Shown here: positions 33,405 through 42,015 of the stretch, piece after piece
Layout of the letters: the number at the start of each line of letters is the position of its first letter
How positions within the stretch are numbered: the stretch's first letter is position 1
Assembly (NCBI GenBank): GCA_035556735.1
Contig: DATMFF010000013.1
Location: 248,001-312,000 of the forward strand
Origin: CANJBX01 sp035556735
GTDB taxonomy: Bacteria; Pseudomonadota; Alphaproteobacteria; Rhizobiales; Xanthobacteraceae
Reading direction: 5' to 3'
Length of the DNA: 64,000 bases
Notes under the pieces: model-generated
The model's database searches: none
What the model saw: the letters and a program-made list of their open reading frames with translations, nothing else
What the model was told of the DNA's origin: nothing
Translations under genes and position numbers: made by a program

Positions 33405-34892
33405 CTACACGCGATAGTTGGGACTCTCACGCGTGATGACGACGTCGTGCACGTGGCTCTCGCGCAGGCCCGCGCTGGAGATACGCACGAACTGCGCCTT
33501 CTTGTGCAAGTCGGGGATCGTCCGCGCACCCACGTAGCCCATGGCGGCGCGCAGGCCGCCCACCAGCTGGTGCAGCACGGTGGCCGCCGCCCCCTTGTAT
33601 GGGACCTGCCCCTCGATCCCCTCGGGCACCAGCTTGAGGGTATCCTTGATGTCCTGCTGGAAGTAGCGGTCGGCCGAGCCGCGCGCCATCGCCGTGACCG
33701 AGCCCATCCCGCGATACGTCTTGTAGGAGCGGCCCTGATACAGAAAAACCTCGCCCGGCGTCTCGTCGGTGCCGGCCAACAGCGAGCCGATCATGCCGCA
33801 GGACGCGCCGGCGGCGAGCGCCTTGGCGAGATCTCCGGAATATTTCACGCCGCCGTCGGCGATCACCGGCGTGTCCGACTTATGCGCGATCTCGACGGCG
33901 TCGAGGATAGCCGTGAGCTGCGGCACGCCGACGCCGGCCACGATCCGTGTCGTGCAGATCGACCCCGGGCCGATGCCCACCTTGATCGAGTCGGCGCCGC
34001 AATCGATCAGCGCCTTCGCACCCTCCGTGGTCGCCACGTTGCCGGCCACGACCTGCACCGCGTTGGACAGCCGCTTGATGCGCGCCACGGCGTCGAGCAC
34101 GTGCTTGGAATGTCCATGCGCCGTATCGACCACGACGAGGTCCACACCGGCCTCGATCAGCCGCTCGGTACGCTCGAATCCGCGGTCGCCGACCGTGGTT
34201 GCGGCGGCGACGCGCAGACGTCCCTGCTCGTCCTTGCAGGCGTTCGGGTTGGCCACCGCCTTTTCGATGTCCTTCACGGTGATCAGCCCGACGCAGCGGT
34301 AGCGGTCGTCGACCACCAGCAGCTTCTCGATGCGATGCTGATGCAGCAGCCGCTTGGCCTCGCTCTGGCTCACGCCCTCGCGCACCGTGATGAGATTTTC
34401 TTTCGTCATCAGCTCGGCGACGCGCTGCTCGGGGTCGGTGGCGAACCGCACGTCGCGGTTGGTCAGGATGCCGACCAGCTTGCCGGGCGTGCCCTGGATC
34501 GCGCGCTCGACCACCGGGATGCCCGAAATGCGGTGCACCTTCATCAGTTCGAGCGCATCGGCGAGCGAGGCGTCGGGCGTGATCGTGAGCGGGTTCACCA
34601 CCATGCCGGACTCGAATTTCTTCACCTGGCGGACCTGGGCCGCCTGCTCGTCGGGGGTCATGTTGCGATGGATCACGCCCAGGCCGCCGGACTGGGCCAT
34701 GGCGATGGCCATGGCGGCTTCCGTGACAGTATCCATGGCCGACGCCAGGATCGGGATATTGAGTGAGATCTCGCGGGTAACCTTGGTGCGGACGTCCACC
34801 TCGGACGGCAACACTTCGGACAGGCCCGGCTTGAGCAGCACGTCGTCGAAGGTCAGCGCCTCGGGAAACGGGCCATTAGCAGATGCGGCCAT
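33405..34892 (-). CDS. guaB: IMP dehydrogenase
   Basis: A 495-residue IMPDH that oxidises IMP to XMP with NAD, the rate-limiting step to GMP. The (beta/alpha)8 barrel is interrupted by a CBS pair (about residues 97-215, used for nucleotide regulation). The active-site loop GPGSICTTRIV carries C313; the flap region ends with YRGMGSVTAM and RYF, and the C-terminal IPDLHKKAQFVRISSAGLRESHVHDV is normal. The start gives a standard length. It heads the folD-MDR chain. Confidence 0.98.
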   Translation of the reverse strand: MAASANGPFPEALTFDDVLLKPGLSEVLPSEVDVRTKVTREISLNIPILASAMDTVTEAAMAIAMAQSGGLGVIHRNMTPDEQAAQVRQVKKFESGMVVNPLTITPDASLADALELMKVHRISGIPVVERAIQGTPGKLVGILTNRDVRFATDPEQRVAELMTKENLITVREGVSQSEAKRLLHQHRIEKLLVVDDRYRCVGLITVKDIEKAVANPNACKDEQGRLRVAAATTVGDRGFERTERLIEAGVDLVVVDTAHGHSKHVLDAVARIKRLSNAVQVVAGNVATTEGAKALIDCGADSIKVGIGPGSICTTRIVAGVGVPQLTAILDAVEIAHKSDTPVIADGGVKYSGDLAKALAAGASCGMIGSLLAGTDETPGEVFLYQGRSYKTYRGMGSVTAMARGSADRYFQQDIKDTLKLVPEGIEGQVPYKGAAATVLHQLVGGLRAAMGYVGARTIPDLHKKAQFVRISSAGLRESHVHDVVITRESPNYRV

Positions 34893-35212
34893 GCCAAACT
34901 CCTAAGCACGCATTTTCGGGCGGTTTAGCCGTCAAAAATGCGACAGAACAGGTCCCGCTCGGGTATGCAAAGCCGGCCCCGGCGCAATGGCCGGTAAGCG
35001 ACTCGGGCCCCGTGTGCGGAGTTGGCGAGGGTCGTTAGCATGCCGTCGCCCGGAATCCTAGCGGAAAAGGCAGTTTTCCGGGCCTTCCGGATTGCTGGGC
35101 ACGCCCGCGGCGCGGCGTCTTGTCCGCCGCCCGGTCCGCACTAGAGTGCCGCCATGCATCACGACCTTCGGAAGCGGGGCTCCACCGGGGCCACCCAGGC
35201 GAATCTCCCCGC
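34893..35212. other. Divergent intergenic region guaB / MFS
   Basis: About 320 bases holding the guaB leader with the inverted repeat described separately and the leader of the MFS gene. No further gene, RNA or repeat is seen. Confidence 0.5.
34909..34942 (-). promoter_or_regulatory. Inverted repeat in the guaB leader
   Basis: CGCATTTT at 34909-34916 is matched by AAAATGCG at 34935-34942, perfect eight-base arms about 16 bases upstream of the guaB ATG. It is AT-rich in an otherwise GC-rich leader. It could be an operator or an mRNA stem that affects access to the ribosome binding site. No regulator can be named. Confidence 0.4.
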
Positions 35213-36631
35213 ATGCTGATGCATCGCATCGTGCCGCTGATCGTCGCGGTCGCCCTGTTCATGGAGAACATGGACTCGACCGTCATCGCCACGGCCCTGC
35301 CGGCGATCGCGGCCGACCTTCAAACCAATCCCTTGGCGCTCAAGCTCGCCATCACCTCCTATCTCCTGGCGCTGGCGATCTTCATCCCGGCGAGCGGATG
35401 GACCGCCGACCGCTTCGGCGCGCGCAACGTGTTCCGCCTCGCCATCGCCGTCTTCATGACCGGCTCGCTTGGCTGTGCAATCGCCCATTCGCTCGACGAC
35501 TTCGTCGTCGCGCGCTTCGTGCAAGGCATCGGCGGGGCGATGATGTCTCCGATCGGACGGCTCGTGCTGCTGAGGTCCTTCGACAAACGCGAGCTCGTCA
35601 AAGTAATGGTCTGGGTGACGACGCCCGCGCTGATCGGACCGATGCTCGGGCCGCCGGTCGGCGGCTTCATCACCACCTATTTCTCCTGGCACTGGATCTT
35701 CGTCATCAACATCCCGATGGGGCTGATCGGGATCGTGCTGGCGACGCGGTACATTCCCGACATCCGCGGCGAGGAACGGGTGCCGTTCGATTTCGTCGGC
35801 TTCGTGCTGGCAGGTCTCGGCATCGGCGGCCTCGCCTTCGGCGCGACCAGCATCGGCATCGGTTATCTCCCCGTGGAATTCGTGCTCGCCATGCTCGCGA
35901 TCGGCATGCTGGCGGGCGTCGGCTACCTCATACACTCGCGACGGACCGCGACGCCGCTGCTCGATCTGACGCTGTTCTCGCTGCCGACGTTCAGCGCCAG
36001 CGTGCTCGGCGGATTCATGTTCCGCGTGGGCGTCGGCGCCCTGCCCTTCCTGCTGCCGCTGCTGCTGCAGCTCGGTTTCAGGATGACGCCGTTCCAGTCG
36101 GGTCTGATCACCTTCTCGACGGCCATCGGGGCCATGAGCATGAAGGCAGTGGTGCCGAGCATCCTCAGCCGCTTCGGCTTCCGGAACACGCTGGTCGTCA
36201 ACGCCGTCATCAGCGCCGCCTTTCTCGCGGCTTGCGCCGCCTTCACGCCCGCAACCCCGGTGGCGGTCATCATCGTCGTGCTCGTGGTCGGCGGCTTCTT
36301 CCGTTCGCTCGAGTTCACCTGCATCAATACGATTGCCTATGCCGACGTCGACCGGCGTCGCATGAGCCGCGCGACTTCGCTCGTGAGCGTGGCGCAGCAA
36401 CTCTCCATCGCGACCGGCGTGGCAGTGGGCGCACTGGCGGTGGAAGTCACGACGCGGCATTCGGAGGGCACCGGTATCGGCGCCGCCGACTTTCCGCCCG
36501 CCTTCCTGCTGGTCGGCGCGATTTCCGCGGCCTCCGCGCTCGTGTTCATGCGGCTCGCGCCCGACGCAGGCCACGAGCTGGCAGGACGAACGCCGGGCCC
36601 GACCGAGCCGACCGATCAGCGCATGGGGTGA
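35213..36631 (+). CDS. DHA2-type MFS transporter (EmrB/QacA-like)
   Basis: A 472-residue major facilitator with about fourteen hydrophobic segments. Drug/proton antiporter motifs are clear: ENMDSTVIATALPAIAADL at the first segment (motif D1), GWTADRFGARNVFR (motif A), RFVQGIGGAMMSPIGRLVLLR (motif B) and LIGPMLGPPVGGFI (motif C). It probably exports amphipathic compounds. ATGs at 35213 and 35219 both start just before the first helix. No membrane-fusion partner (EmrA) is adjacent. Confidence 0.9.
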   Translation: MLMHRIVPLIVAVALFMENMDSTVIATALPAIAADLQTNPLALKLAITSYLLALAIFIPASGWTADRFGARNVFRLAIAVFMTGSLGCAIAHSLDDFVVARFVQGIGGAMMSPIGRLVLLRSFDKRELVKVMVWVTTPALIGPMLGPPVGGFITTYFSWHWIFVINIPMGLIGIVLATRYIPDIRGEERVPFDFVGFVLAGLGIGGLAFGATSIGIGYLPVEFVLAMLAIGMLAGVGYLIHSRRTATPLLDLTLFSLPTFSASVLGGFMFRVGVGALPFLLPLLLQLGFRMTPFQSGLITFSTAIGAMSMKAVVPSILSRFGFRNTLVVNAVISAAFLAACAAFTPATPVAVIIVVLVVGGFFRSLEFTCINTIAYADVDRRRMSRATSLVSVAQQLSIATGVAVGALAVEVTTRHSEGTGIGAADFPPAFLLVGAISAASALVFMRLAPDAGHELAGRTPGPTEPTDQRMG

Positions 36632-36645
36632 GGCGCGCGACGCGG

Positions 36646-36951
36646 CTAGCGCGCGAGCGTCGCGATGTAGGCCGCGATGTCGTCGGCGTCGCGCCCGCTG
36701 ACCGCGAAATTCATCTTGGGATGAGGGCCGCGTACGGCCAGCGCCAGCGCAGGCTCGTCGAAGCCGTGCTTGCGGCCGATCACCTCGAACGGAGGCGAGT
36801 CCGCGATCACCGCGTTGTCGCGCTCATGTGCGATGGCGTGGCAGGCCGCACAGTGCTGCTGGGCGATCTGGCGGCCGCGCCCGGGGTCCGACGCAATGGC
36901 CGGAACCGCCCAGAGGACGAGTACAGCCGAGGCCGTCAGCAACGTCTTCAT
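36646..36951 (-). CDS. Small exported c-type cytochrome
   Basis: A 101-residue class I cytochrome c. A signal peptide (about residues 1-20, ending AIAS) leads to the haem motif C34-A-A-C37-H38. The axial methionine is M80 in HPKMNF. Length and motif spacing suit a periplasmic electron carrier or a sensor-type mini-cytochrome. The frame is open to an ATG at 36963. It is the last gene of a minus-strand run with a universal stress protein and a metallopeptidase. Confidence 0.92.
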   Translation of the reverse strand: MKTLLTASAVLVLWAVPAIASDPGRGRQIAQQHCAACHAIAHERDNAVIADSPPFEVIGRKHGFDEPALALAVRGPHPKMNFAVSGRDADDIAAYIATLAR

Positions 36952-36980
36952 CCGCGCGCCCATCGTTTACGCCGATAGGT

Positions 36981-37424
36981 CTAGTGCACGATCAGGACGG
37001 GACAAGATACCGCCTCCACCACGCGCTTCGCCACGCTGCCGATCAGGAGATTGGCGAGCCTGCTGTGGCCGACGTGTCCCAGCACGATAAGATCGACGGC
37101 CGAACGCCGGGCATAGGACGTGATCTGCTCGGCGGGCTGGCCGACAAGGACGTCGGTCAATATCCGAAATTTGTGATCGGCGGCCAGACGATCGCGCAGA
37201 AGCTCGAGCTCGACCTGCGCGCCATTGGCGACGATGACGCCGAGCGGTTCGCTGACGTGCTCGATCCGACGATAATCCTCGAGCTCGGGCTCGGGGATGT
37301 TCAGCTGTTGCGCCACGGTGACGAGGACGAGTTCGGCTTCGAACTTGGCTGCGATGTCCGCAGCGAGCCGCGCCCCCCGCAGCGAGGGTGCCGAGTGATC
37401 GATGGCCGCGAGGATCCGTTTCAT
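36981..37424 (-). CDS. Universal stress protein UspA family
   Basis: A 147-residue single-domain Usp. It opens with KRILAAIDHS and ends with the ATP-binding motif G-H-V-G-H then nine residues to G-S-V and the PVLIVH end strand, so it is likely an ATP-binding type. It lies six bases after the DUF4344 gene and 29 bases before the cytochrome gene start, so the three are probably co-transcribed under stress. Confidence 0.92.
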   Translation of the reverse strand: MKRILAAIDHSAPSLRGARLAADIAAKFEAELVLVTVAQQLNIPEPELEDYRRIEHVSEPLGVIVANGAQVELELLRDRLAADHKFRILTDVLVGQPAEQITSYARRSAVDLIVLGHVGHSRLANLLIGSVAKRVVEAVSCPVLIVH

Positions 37425-37430
37425 GCGTGC

Positions 37431-38402
37431 TCAATGCGGGCGCTGCCAGAGCGCGCCTGATGGTGGTTTCGCCGAACCCGGCTGCGGTACCCACGACTTG
37501 TCGAGCACCTGCTTGGCAAGCACCGGATCGAGATGCGGAGCAATCGATTTCTGAAACGCGAAATTCATCTCGTAGAATTCCATCTTGCAGTTGTCGGCGC
37601 GCGTCTTGGGCAGATACCCGTTCTCGACCAACCCTCCGAACATGTCCGGCGCCGCGCCGTACCCGATGCACAGCAGGTTGTAGTAGCGTTGCATCGGGGC
37701 GCTGTGAGGGTCGGCGAAGGCCGTGGTCTTAACGTAGACGTTCTGGAGCTTCATGTACTCCTGGTAGGAATAGGCGGCGCCCAGGATCAGGCGCTTGGCG
37801 TCGTTTTTTCCGAGTTCGAGCAGCATGTAGGCGGCGAAAGCATCCGCCGCGTCCTCGGCCCGCCCGAAGATCGGCACGTCGAGCAGATCGAATATCGCGT
37901 GTCCCATCTCGTGGGCGACGACATAGAAGAACTGGCCGAACACCGCGTCGGTCGGCGTGATGCCTGCGAACACGCCGGAAGCGGGCATGGCTTCCGTCGG
38001 CATGTTCTTGCGAATGTCGGCGAGGTATTCGTAGCAGATCGTGACCACAGGCCGCTCGTACCATGCGTTCGAGACGCCGCCGCAGTCCTTCATCCTCAAG
38101 GTGATCTCGATCGGCAGGCGAAACGGGCTGAAGATTTCGCGGAACTTTTCGAGCGCGCCGCGCTCCTTCATCATGTCGGACAATTCCGTCAGCGCGGGGG
38201 TGCTCGTCGGACCGTAGTCGATGCGCACACGATTCGTGTGCCCCTCATCCCCGACGACCGGCATCGCATCTGCGCCCGTCCCTTCGGCGCCCGCCACGGC
38301 CCCGCCCGCCACCAGCAGCAGCGCGGCAAGGCAACAGCGCAAGCCTGACCCAACGCGCCACGGCCACTTCTCGCGCATTGCGAACGTCGTTGTGCCGCTC
38401 AT
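37431..38402 (-). CDS. Exported DUF4344-type metallopeptidase
   Basis: A 323-residue protein with a hydrophobic stretch near residues 20-38 that serves as a signal or anchor. The gluzincin-type zinc site HEMGH is at residues 164-168, followed by the acidic cluster of RAEDAADAFAAYMLLE that would supply the third ligand. The overall pattern matches the DUF4344 putative metallopeptidase family, which acts outside the cytoplasm on unknown substrates. The start at 38402 is chosen; 38378 is also possible. A hairpin separates it from the upstream repeat-protein gene. Confidence 0.85.
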   Translation of the reverse strand: MSGTTTFAMREKWPWRVGSGLRCCLAALLLVAGGAVAGAEGTGADAMPVVGDEGHTNRVRIDYGPTSTPALTELSDMMKERGALEKFREIFSPFRLPIEITLRMKDCGGVSNAWYERPVVTICYEYLADIRKNMPTEAMPASGVFAGITPTDAVFGQFFYVVAHEMGHAIFDLLDVPIFGRAEDAADAFAAYMLLELGKNDAKRLILGAAYSYQEYMKLQNVYVKTTAFADPHSAPMQRYYNLLCIGYGAAPDMFGGLVENGYLPKTRADNCKMEFYEMNFAFQKSIAPHLDPVLAKQVLDKSWVPQPGSAKPPSGALWQRPH

Positions 38403-38424
38403 GACGCTCGTACTCCCCACGCAG

Positions 38425-38453
38425 GAGGCAGACCAGCGACGCTGGTCTGCCTC
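38425..38453 (-). terminator. Strong hairpin after the repeat-protein gene
   Basis: A perfect 13-bp stem (38425-38437 with 38441-38453) and three-base loop, about 45 bases past the stop of the FQDNW repeat gene and 23 bases before the DUF4344 start. No T-run follows. It probably stops or attenuates read-through between the two genes or protects the message end. Confidence 0.55.
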
Positions 38454-38498
38454 GACGCCGCGTTCACCCAAGCTGCCTGTCGACAGCCGGCAATTGCG

Positions 38499-39257
38499 TC
38501 ACTTCTTTTCGGTCGTCTGCCACTTGGTCTGGAAGTCCTTGACGGCCTTCATGTAGTTCACGTTCCACTGATCCTGGAACTCCTTGAGGGCCTTCATGTA
38601 GCCGACGTTCCACTCGTCCTGGAAGTCACTCAGGGCCTTCATGTAGGACACCTTCCAGGCATCCTGCGGGTCCTTCTGGTAGGAGACCGCCCACTTGTCC
38701 TGGAAGTCCTTCAGGCCCTTCATATAGGAGACGCTCCAGTTGTCCTGGAAGTCCTTCGCCGCCTTCATGTAGGAGACGCTCCAGCCGTCCTGGAAGTCCT
38801 TCGCCGCCTTCATGTAGGAGACGTTCCAATTGTCCTGGAAATTCTTCACGTAGGAGACGTTCCAGTTGTCCTGAAAGTCCTTCATCGCCTTCAGGTAGGA
38901 GATGCTCCAGTTGTCCTGGAAGTCCTTCATCTGCTTGAGGTACGAGACGCTCCAGTTGTCCTGGAAATCCTTGAGATACGAGACGTTCCAGTTGTCCTGG
39001 AAGTCCTTGAGATAGGAGACGCTCCAGTCGTCCTGGAAGTCCTTCATCGCTTTCAGGTAGGAGATGCTCCAGTTGTCCTGGAAATCCTTCATGGTCTTCA
39101 TGTAGGAGATGTTCCAGTTGTCCTGGAAATTCTTCATCGCCGCCGGCGCGTGCGCCACGGCCTTGCCTTGTGTGCCTTGGGCGAAGCCTGCTCCGGAAGC
39201 CAGCCCTATCGAGGCCAGCACCACTGCAAAGGTTGCGCTCTTGGAGAGAATTGACAT
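38499..39257 (-). CDS. Exported protein of 15 tandem aromatic (FQDNW) repeats, unknown function
   Basis: I recognise no family. From the ATG at 39257 (GGGGAAG just upstream) the product has 252 residues: a signal peptide (about 1-26, GAGFA/QG), a short linker to 40, and then 15 tandem units to the end. Long units are 15 residues, of the form MK-x-x-KDFQDNW-x-VSY; short ones lack three residues and are 12 long (units 1, 4, 5, 8 and 12). Phe, Trp and Tyr recur every four residues, then the next unit begins after a further four or seven. This 15/4 or 12/3 spacing would place all aromatics on one face of a helix or right-handed coiled coil. Charges alternate around them (K, D). The last units are the most degenerate. 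An upstream ATG at 39269 is also possible. It is probably periplasmic or outer-surface. Confidence 0.85.
   Translation of the reverse strand: MSILSKSATFAVVLASIGLASGAGFAQGTQGKAVAHAPAAMKNFQDNWNISYMKTMKDFQDNWSISYLKAMKDFQDDWSVSYLKDFQDNWNVSYLKDFQDNWSVSYLKQMKDFQDNWSISYLKAMKDFQDNWNVSYVKNFQDNWNVSYMKAAKDFQDGWSVSYMKAAKDFQDNWSVSYMKGLKDFQDKWAVSYQKDPQDAWKVSYMKALSDFQDEWNVGYMKALKEFQDQWNVNYMKAVKDFQTKWQTTEKK
38502..39137 (-). repeat. Coding tandem repeat array (36/45-bp units)
   Basis: The DNA underlying the 15 protein repeats. Units are 45 bp or 36 bp, always multiples of three, and share a core equivalent to DFQDNW. Units near the middle (about 38700-39100) are the most alike at base level; those at the 3' end of the gene have drifted. 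Such arrays can gain or lose units by slippage or recombination. Confidence 0.9.
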
Positions 39258-39485
39258 TGTCTTCCCCATTGTTGATCGAGGCGCCCTTCGCGCCATGGGG
39301 AATTGATAGGCCCGCTCACGCCCCACAACCTTGAGGTATGTCAACGGGCGGTAACTCGCTCCGGCTCCGTTACAACAAGCATAACACTCGGCCCGGATAA
39401 CACGTAAAATGCAGTGCTTTTTGCTTGCGAGTTCGGCGCCTTCAACGGCGACGATCACCGCGGCATGTGCCCGACGGAAAGTATT

Positions 39486-39959
39486 TTACCAATACTTCGA
39501 CATGATCTCGCGCGCCCAGCTCGGCTCGCGGATGCCGCCACGCGGCTCGTTGCCTGTCCACACCGGCTTGATGTCGAGGACGGGCGTGCCGTCGACCGCG
39601 TCGAGGCCTTGCACTTCGATTGCCGTGCCGTCGACCTTGACGACGCGCGTCGTCGAGAGGCCGATGCGATTTGGCCGCATGCGCCCGCGCTGCGCGAAGA
39701 TCCCGACTTTCGGCCATTCCTGCCGGTCGCGCGGATGGCGCGCGCCCGTCTCCACCGGCTCGTCGGTGTGAAGGTGGAAATAGAAGATCACCTCGATGTG
39801 CGAGAGTTCCTCGACCCCGGCCAATGCGTCAGGACCAAAGCGCGCGCGGTCGAGCTCGATACGTGAACGGTTGTTGCCCCACCCGTCCTTGATGGCTTCC
39901 CTGCGCCCGCCGCGCACGAGGCCGATCGGACGAAAGGTGATGTCGAGCGACATGGTCAT
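39486..39959 (-). CDS. trmO: tRNA m6t6A37 methyltransferase TrmO family
   Basis: A 157-residue TsaA/TrmO-type SAM-dependent methyltransferase. Family motifs seen: FRPIGLVR at the start, a central ELSHIEVIFYFH, HPRDRQEWPKVGIFAQRGRMRPNRIGLS (the RxxxRPNxIG signature) and DGTPVLDIKP. TrmO N6-methylates the t6A base at position 37 of tRNA. Its ATG at 39959 overlaps the rlmE stop by four bases, so it is translationally coupled to it. Confidence 0.9.
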   Translation of the reverse strand: MTMSLDITFRPIGLVRGGRREAIKDGWGNNRSRIELDRARFGPDALAGVEELSHIEVIFYFHLHTDEPVETGARHPRDRQEWPKVGIFAQRGRMRPNRIGLSTTRVVKVDGTAIEVQGLDAVDGTPVLDIKPVWTGNEPRGGIREPSWAREIMSKYW

Positions 39960-40669
39960 TCTTCTCCGAGGTCGATGTCGGAACCCGCGGCCGGACGCTG
40001 CGCGCGGAACCCCGTCGCCAGCACATAAAGCTCCGCCGAGTCCGCGCGGCTGGCCGCCGGTTTCACGTGACGCACTGTCGCGAAATCGCGCTTGAGCAGC
40101 GTCAGCAGTTCGCCGACGGTGCCGCCCTGCAACACCTTGGCGAGGAACGCCCCGCCCGGCGCGAGAACCTCGCGGGCGAATTCAGCCGCGGCCTCGACCA
40201 GCGCGATGATGCGCAGATGATCTGTCTGGCGATGACCGGTCGTGTTCGCCGCCATGTCGGAGAGCACCACGTCCGCCGCCCCGCCGAGCATGTCCTTGAG
40301 CACGTCGGGCGCCGCCGGGTCCATGAAGTCGAGCTGACGAAAGTCGACATTCGGCACCGGGTCCATCTCCAAAAGGTCGATGGCGACCACGCGCCCGCCC
40401 GCTCCCGCCTTGACGCGGTCCGCGGCCACCTGGCTCCAGCCGCCGGGTGCAGCGCCAAGATCGATCACCTTGGCGCCCGGCTTGAGGAAGCGATACTTGT
40501 CGTCCATCTCGATCAGCTTGTAGGCGGCACGTGAACGCCAGCCCTCGCGCTTGGCTCGCGCCACGTAGGGATCGTTGAGCTGCCGCTCGAGCCAGCGCCG
40601 CTGCGCGAGCGTGCGGCTCTTGCCGCCGCGCACGCGCACCTTGAGATCACGTCCGGTCGGCCGCTTCAC
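39956..40669 (-). CDS. rlmE: 23S rRNA (uridine-2'-O)-methyltransferase RlmE/FtsJ
   Basis: A 237-residue FtsJ-type enzyme that methylates U2552 of 23S rRNA at the 2'-OH. It starts with GTG, overlapping the ppx stop by four bases. The SAM motif is VIDLGAAPGGWSQ and the K-D-K-E catalytic set is visible: K in AAYKLIEMDDKY, D in VLSDMAAN, K in AFLAKVLQGG and E in SAELYVLATGF. An Arg/Lys-rich N-terminus for RNA contact is present. Confidence 0.95.
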   Translation of the reverse strand: MKRPTGRDLKVRVRGGKSRTLAQRRWLERQLNDPYVARAKREGWRSRAAYKLIEMDDKYRFLKPGAKVIDLGAAPGGWSQVAADRVKAGAGGRVVAIDLLEMDPVPNVDFRQLDFMDPAAPDVLKDMLGGAADVVLSDMAANTTGHRQTDHLRIIALVEAAAEFAREVLAPGGAFLAKVLQGGTVGELLTLLKRDFATVRHVKPAASRADSAELYVLATGFRAQRPAAGSDIDLGEE

Positions 40670-41790
40670 GGCTGCGCCGCCTCCCGCCACGCGTCGTCGG
40701 CGCGCATCAGCTCGACCAGGATGCCTTCGCGCAGGCCGCGATCCGCAACGCGCAGGCGCGGACAAGGGAAAGCCCGGCGGATCGCTTCGAGGATGGCGCA
40801 GCCCGCCAGCACGAGGTCGGCTCGTTCCGCGCCGATGCATGGATTGGCCACGCGATCGCGGTAGTCCATCTCCATCAGACGGCCGGTCACGTCGCTGATC
40901 TGGCCTTCGCTCAACCAGCAGCCGTCGACGCGGCGACGGTCGTAGCGCGGCAGGTCGAGGTGCACGCCCGCAATGGTGGTCACGGTCCCCGACGTGCCGA
41001 GCAGATGCATGCCGTCGAGGCCGTGTCCGTGCGCCTGGGCGAACGGCGCCACGTGCTCGGCCACTTCCTGCACCATGGCCTCGAACAGGTCGGGAGTGAC
41101 GTCCACGCCGCCATGGCGCTCCGCGAGCGTCACCACGCCGACCGGCAGCGACACCCAGGCCTCGATGCGCGGCTTGGGCGGGCCGAGACCGGCATGCACC
41201 GACGGCCCGAGCCGCACGAGCTCGGACGAACCGCCGCCGATATCGAACAGAATCACCCCGGGCGACTGAGGGTCGATCAGCGGCGTGCAGCCGGTCGCCG
41301 CCAGAGCCGCCTCGGTCTCGCGATCGACGATCTCGAGGTCGAGCCCGACCAGGTCGCGAACTTGTGACTGGAAATCGCCGCCGTTCGTGGCCGCGCGGCA
41401 GGCCTCCGTGGCGATCAGGCGTGCTCGCGTCACGCCGCGGTTTCGCATCTTGTCCCGACAGATCGACAGCGCGTCGATTGCACGGGCCACCGCCGGCCCG
41501 CTCAGGCGGCCGGAGGTCGACACGCCCTCGCCCAAGCGGATGATGCGCGAGAAGGCGTCGATGACACGAAAGCTGTTGCCCGTGGGCCGCGCGATCAGGA
41601 GCCGACAGTTATTGGTGCCGAGATCAAGCGCGGCATAGGTGGCCCCGCCGCGGTCGTCGCCGTTCGGGCGCGCATCCGGACGCGTGTTCTCGGGTGCGTA
41701 GGGTGACCGCCGACCCCCGCGCCCGCGCTCGTCGCGCTGGCGCTCGCGCACCGGGTCGAGGCCGCCGGTCTCCCGGGCCCCATCTTCCAT
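40666..41790 (-). CDS. ppx: Ppx/GppA exopolyphosphatase family
   Basis: A 374-residue member of the ASKHA-fold exopolyphosphatase/guanosine pentaphosphatase family. The first phosphate loop ALDLGTNNCRLLIA and second FDIGGGSSELV are complete, with EACRAATNG between and a GTSGTVTTIAG adenosine-side motif. The protein ends soon after these domains, so it is the short two-domain form common in alphaproteobacteria. The start at 41790 is backed by AGGAAAGG; 41826 is an in-frame alternative. First gene of ppx-rlmE-trmO. Confidence 0.93.
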   Translation of the reverse strand: MEDGARETGGLDPVRERQRDERGRGGRRSPYAPENTRPDARPNGDDRGGATYAALDLGTNNCRLLIARPTGNSFRVIDAFSRIIRLGEGVSTSGRLSGPAVARAIDALSICRDKMRNRGVTRARLIATEACRAATNGGDFQSQVRDLVGLDLEIVDRETEAALAATGCTPLIDPQSPGVILFDIGGGSSELVRLGPSVHAGLGPPKPRIEAWVSLPVGVVTLAERHGGVDVTPDLFEAMVQEVAEHVAPFAQAHGHGLDGMHLLGTSGTVTTIAGVHLDLPRYDRRRVDGCWLSEGQISDVTGRLMEMDYRDRVANPCIGAERADLVLAGCAILEAIRRAFPCPRLRVADRGLREGILVELMRADDAWREAAQP

Positions 41791-42015
41791 CCAAAACCTT
41801 TCCTGCGGCGCCGGGCTCGCTTCCAAGCTCGCGGCCTGCAGCCAATCTGTACCGTCGAAGCGAGTGTATCAGCGCAGGGCACCCGTGCAACTCGCAGTGG
41901 GCAGCGCGTGGGACGCCGCACGGGACCCGGACATGCGGCCAGCATCCTTGTGGCAACCCGCGGCGTCGTCTATGTCAGAAGCCTCCGATCAACCTCCAGA
42001 AATTGCGGCAAAGCC

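Noticed and set aside
33315..34766. A long plus-strand frame opposite guaB.
   Set aside because: Same reasoning: it is fully covered by guaB, with no start signal and no recognisable product.
38502..39137. A CRISPR-like look of the repeat array.
   Set aside because: Units are adjacent with no unique spacers, vary in length by codons and stay in one reading frame behind a signal peptide.
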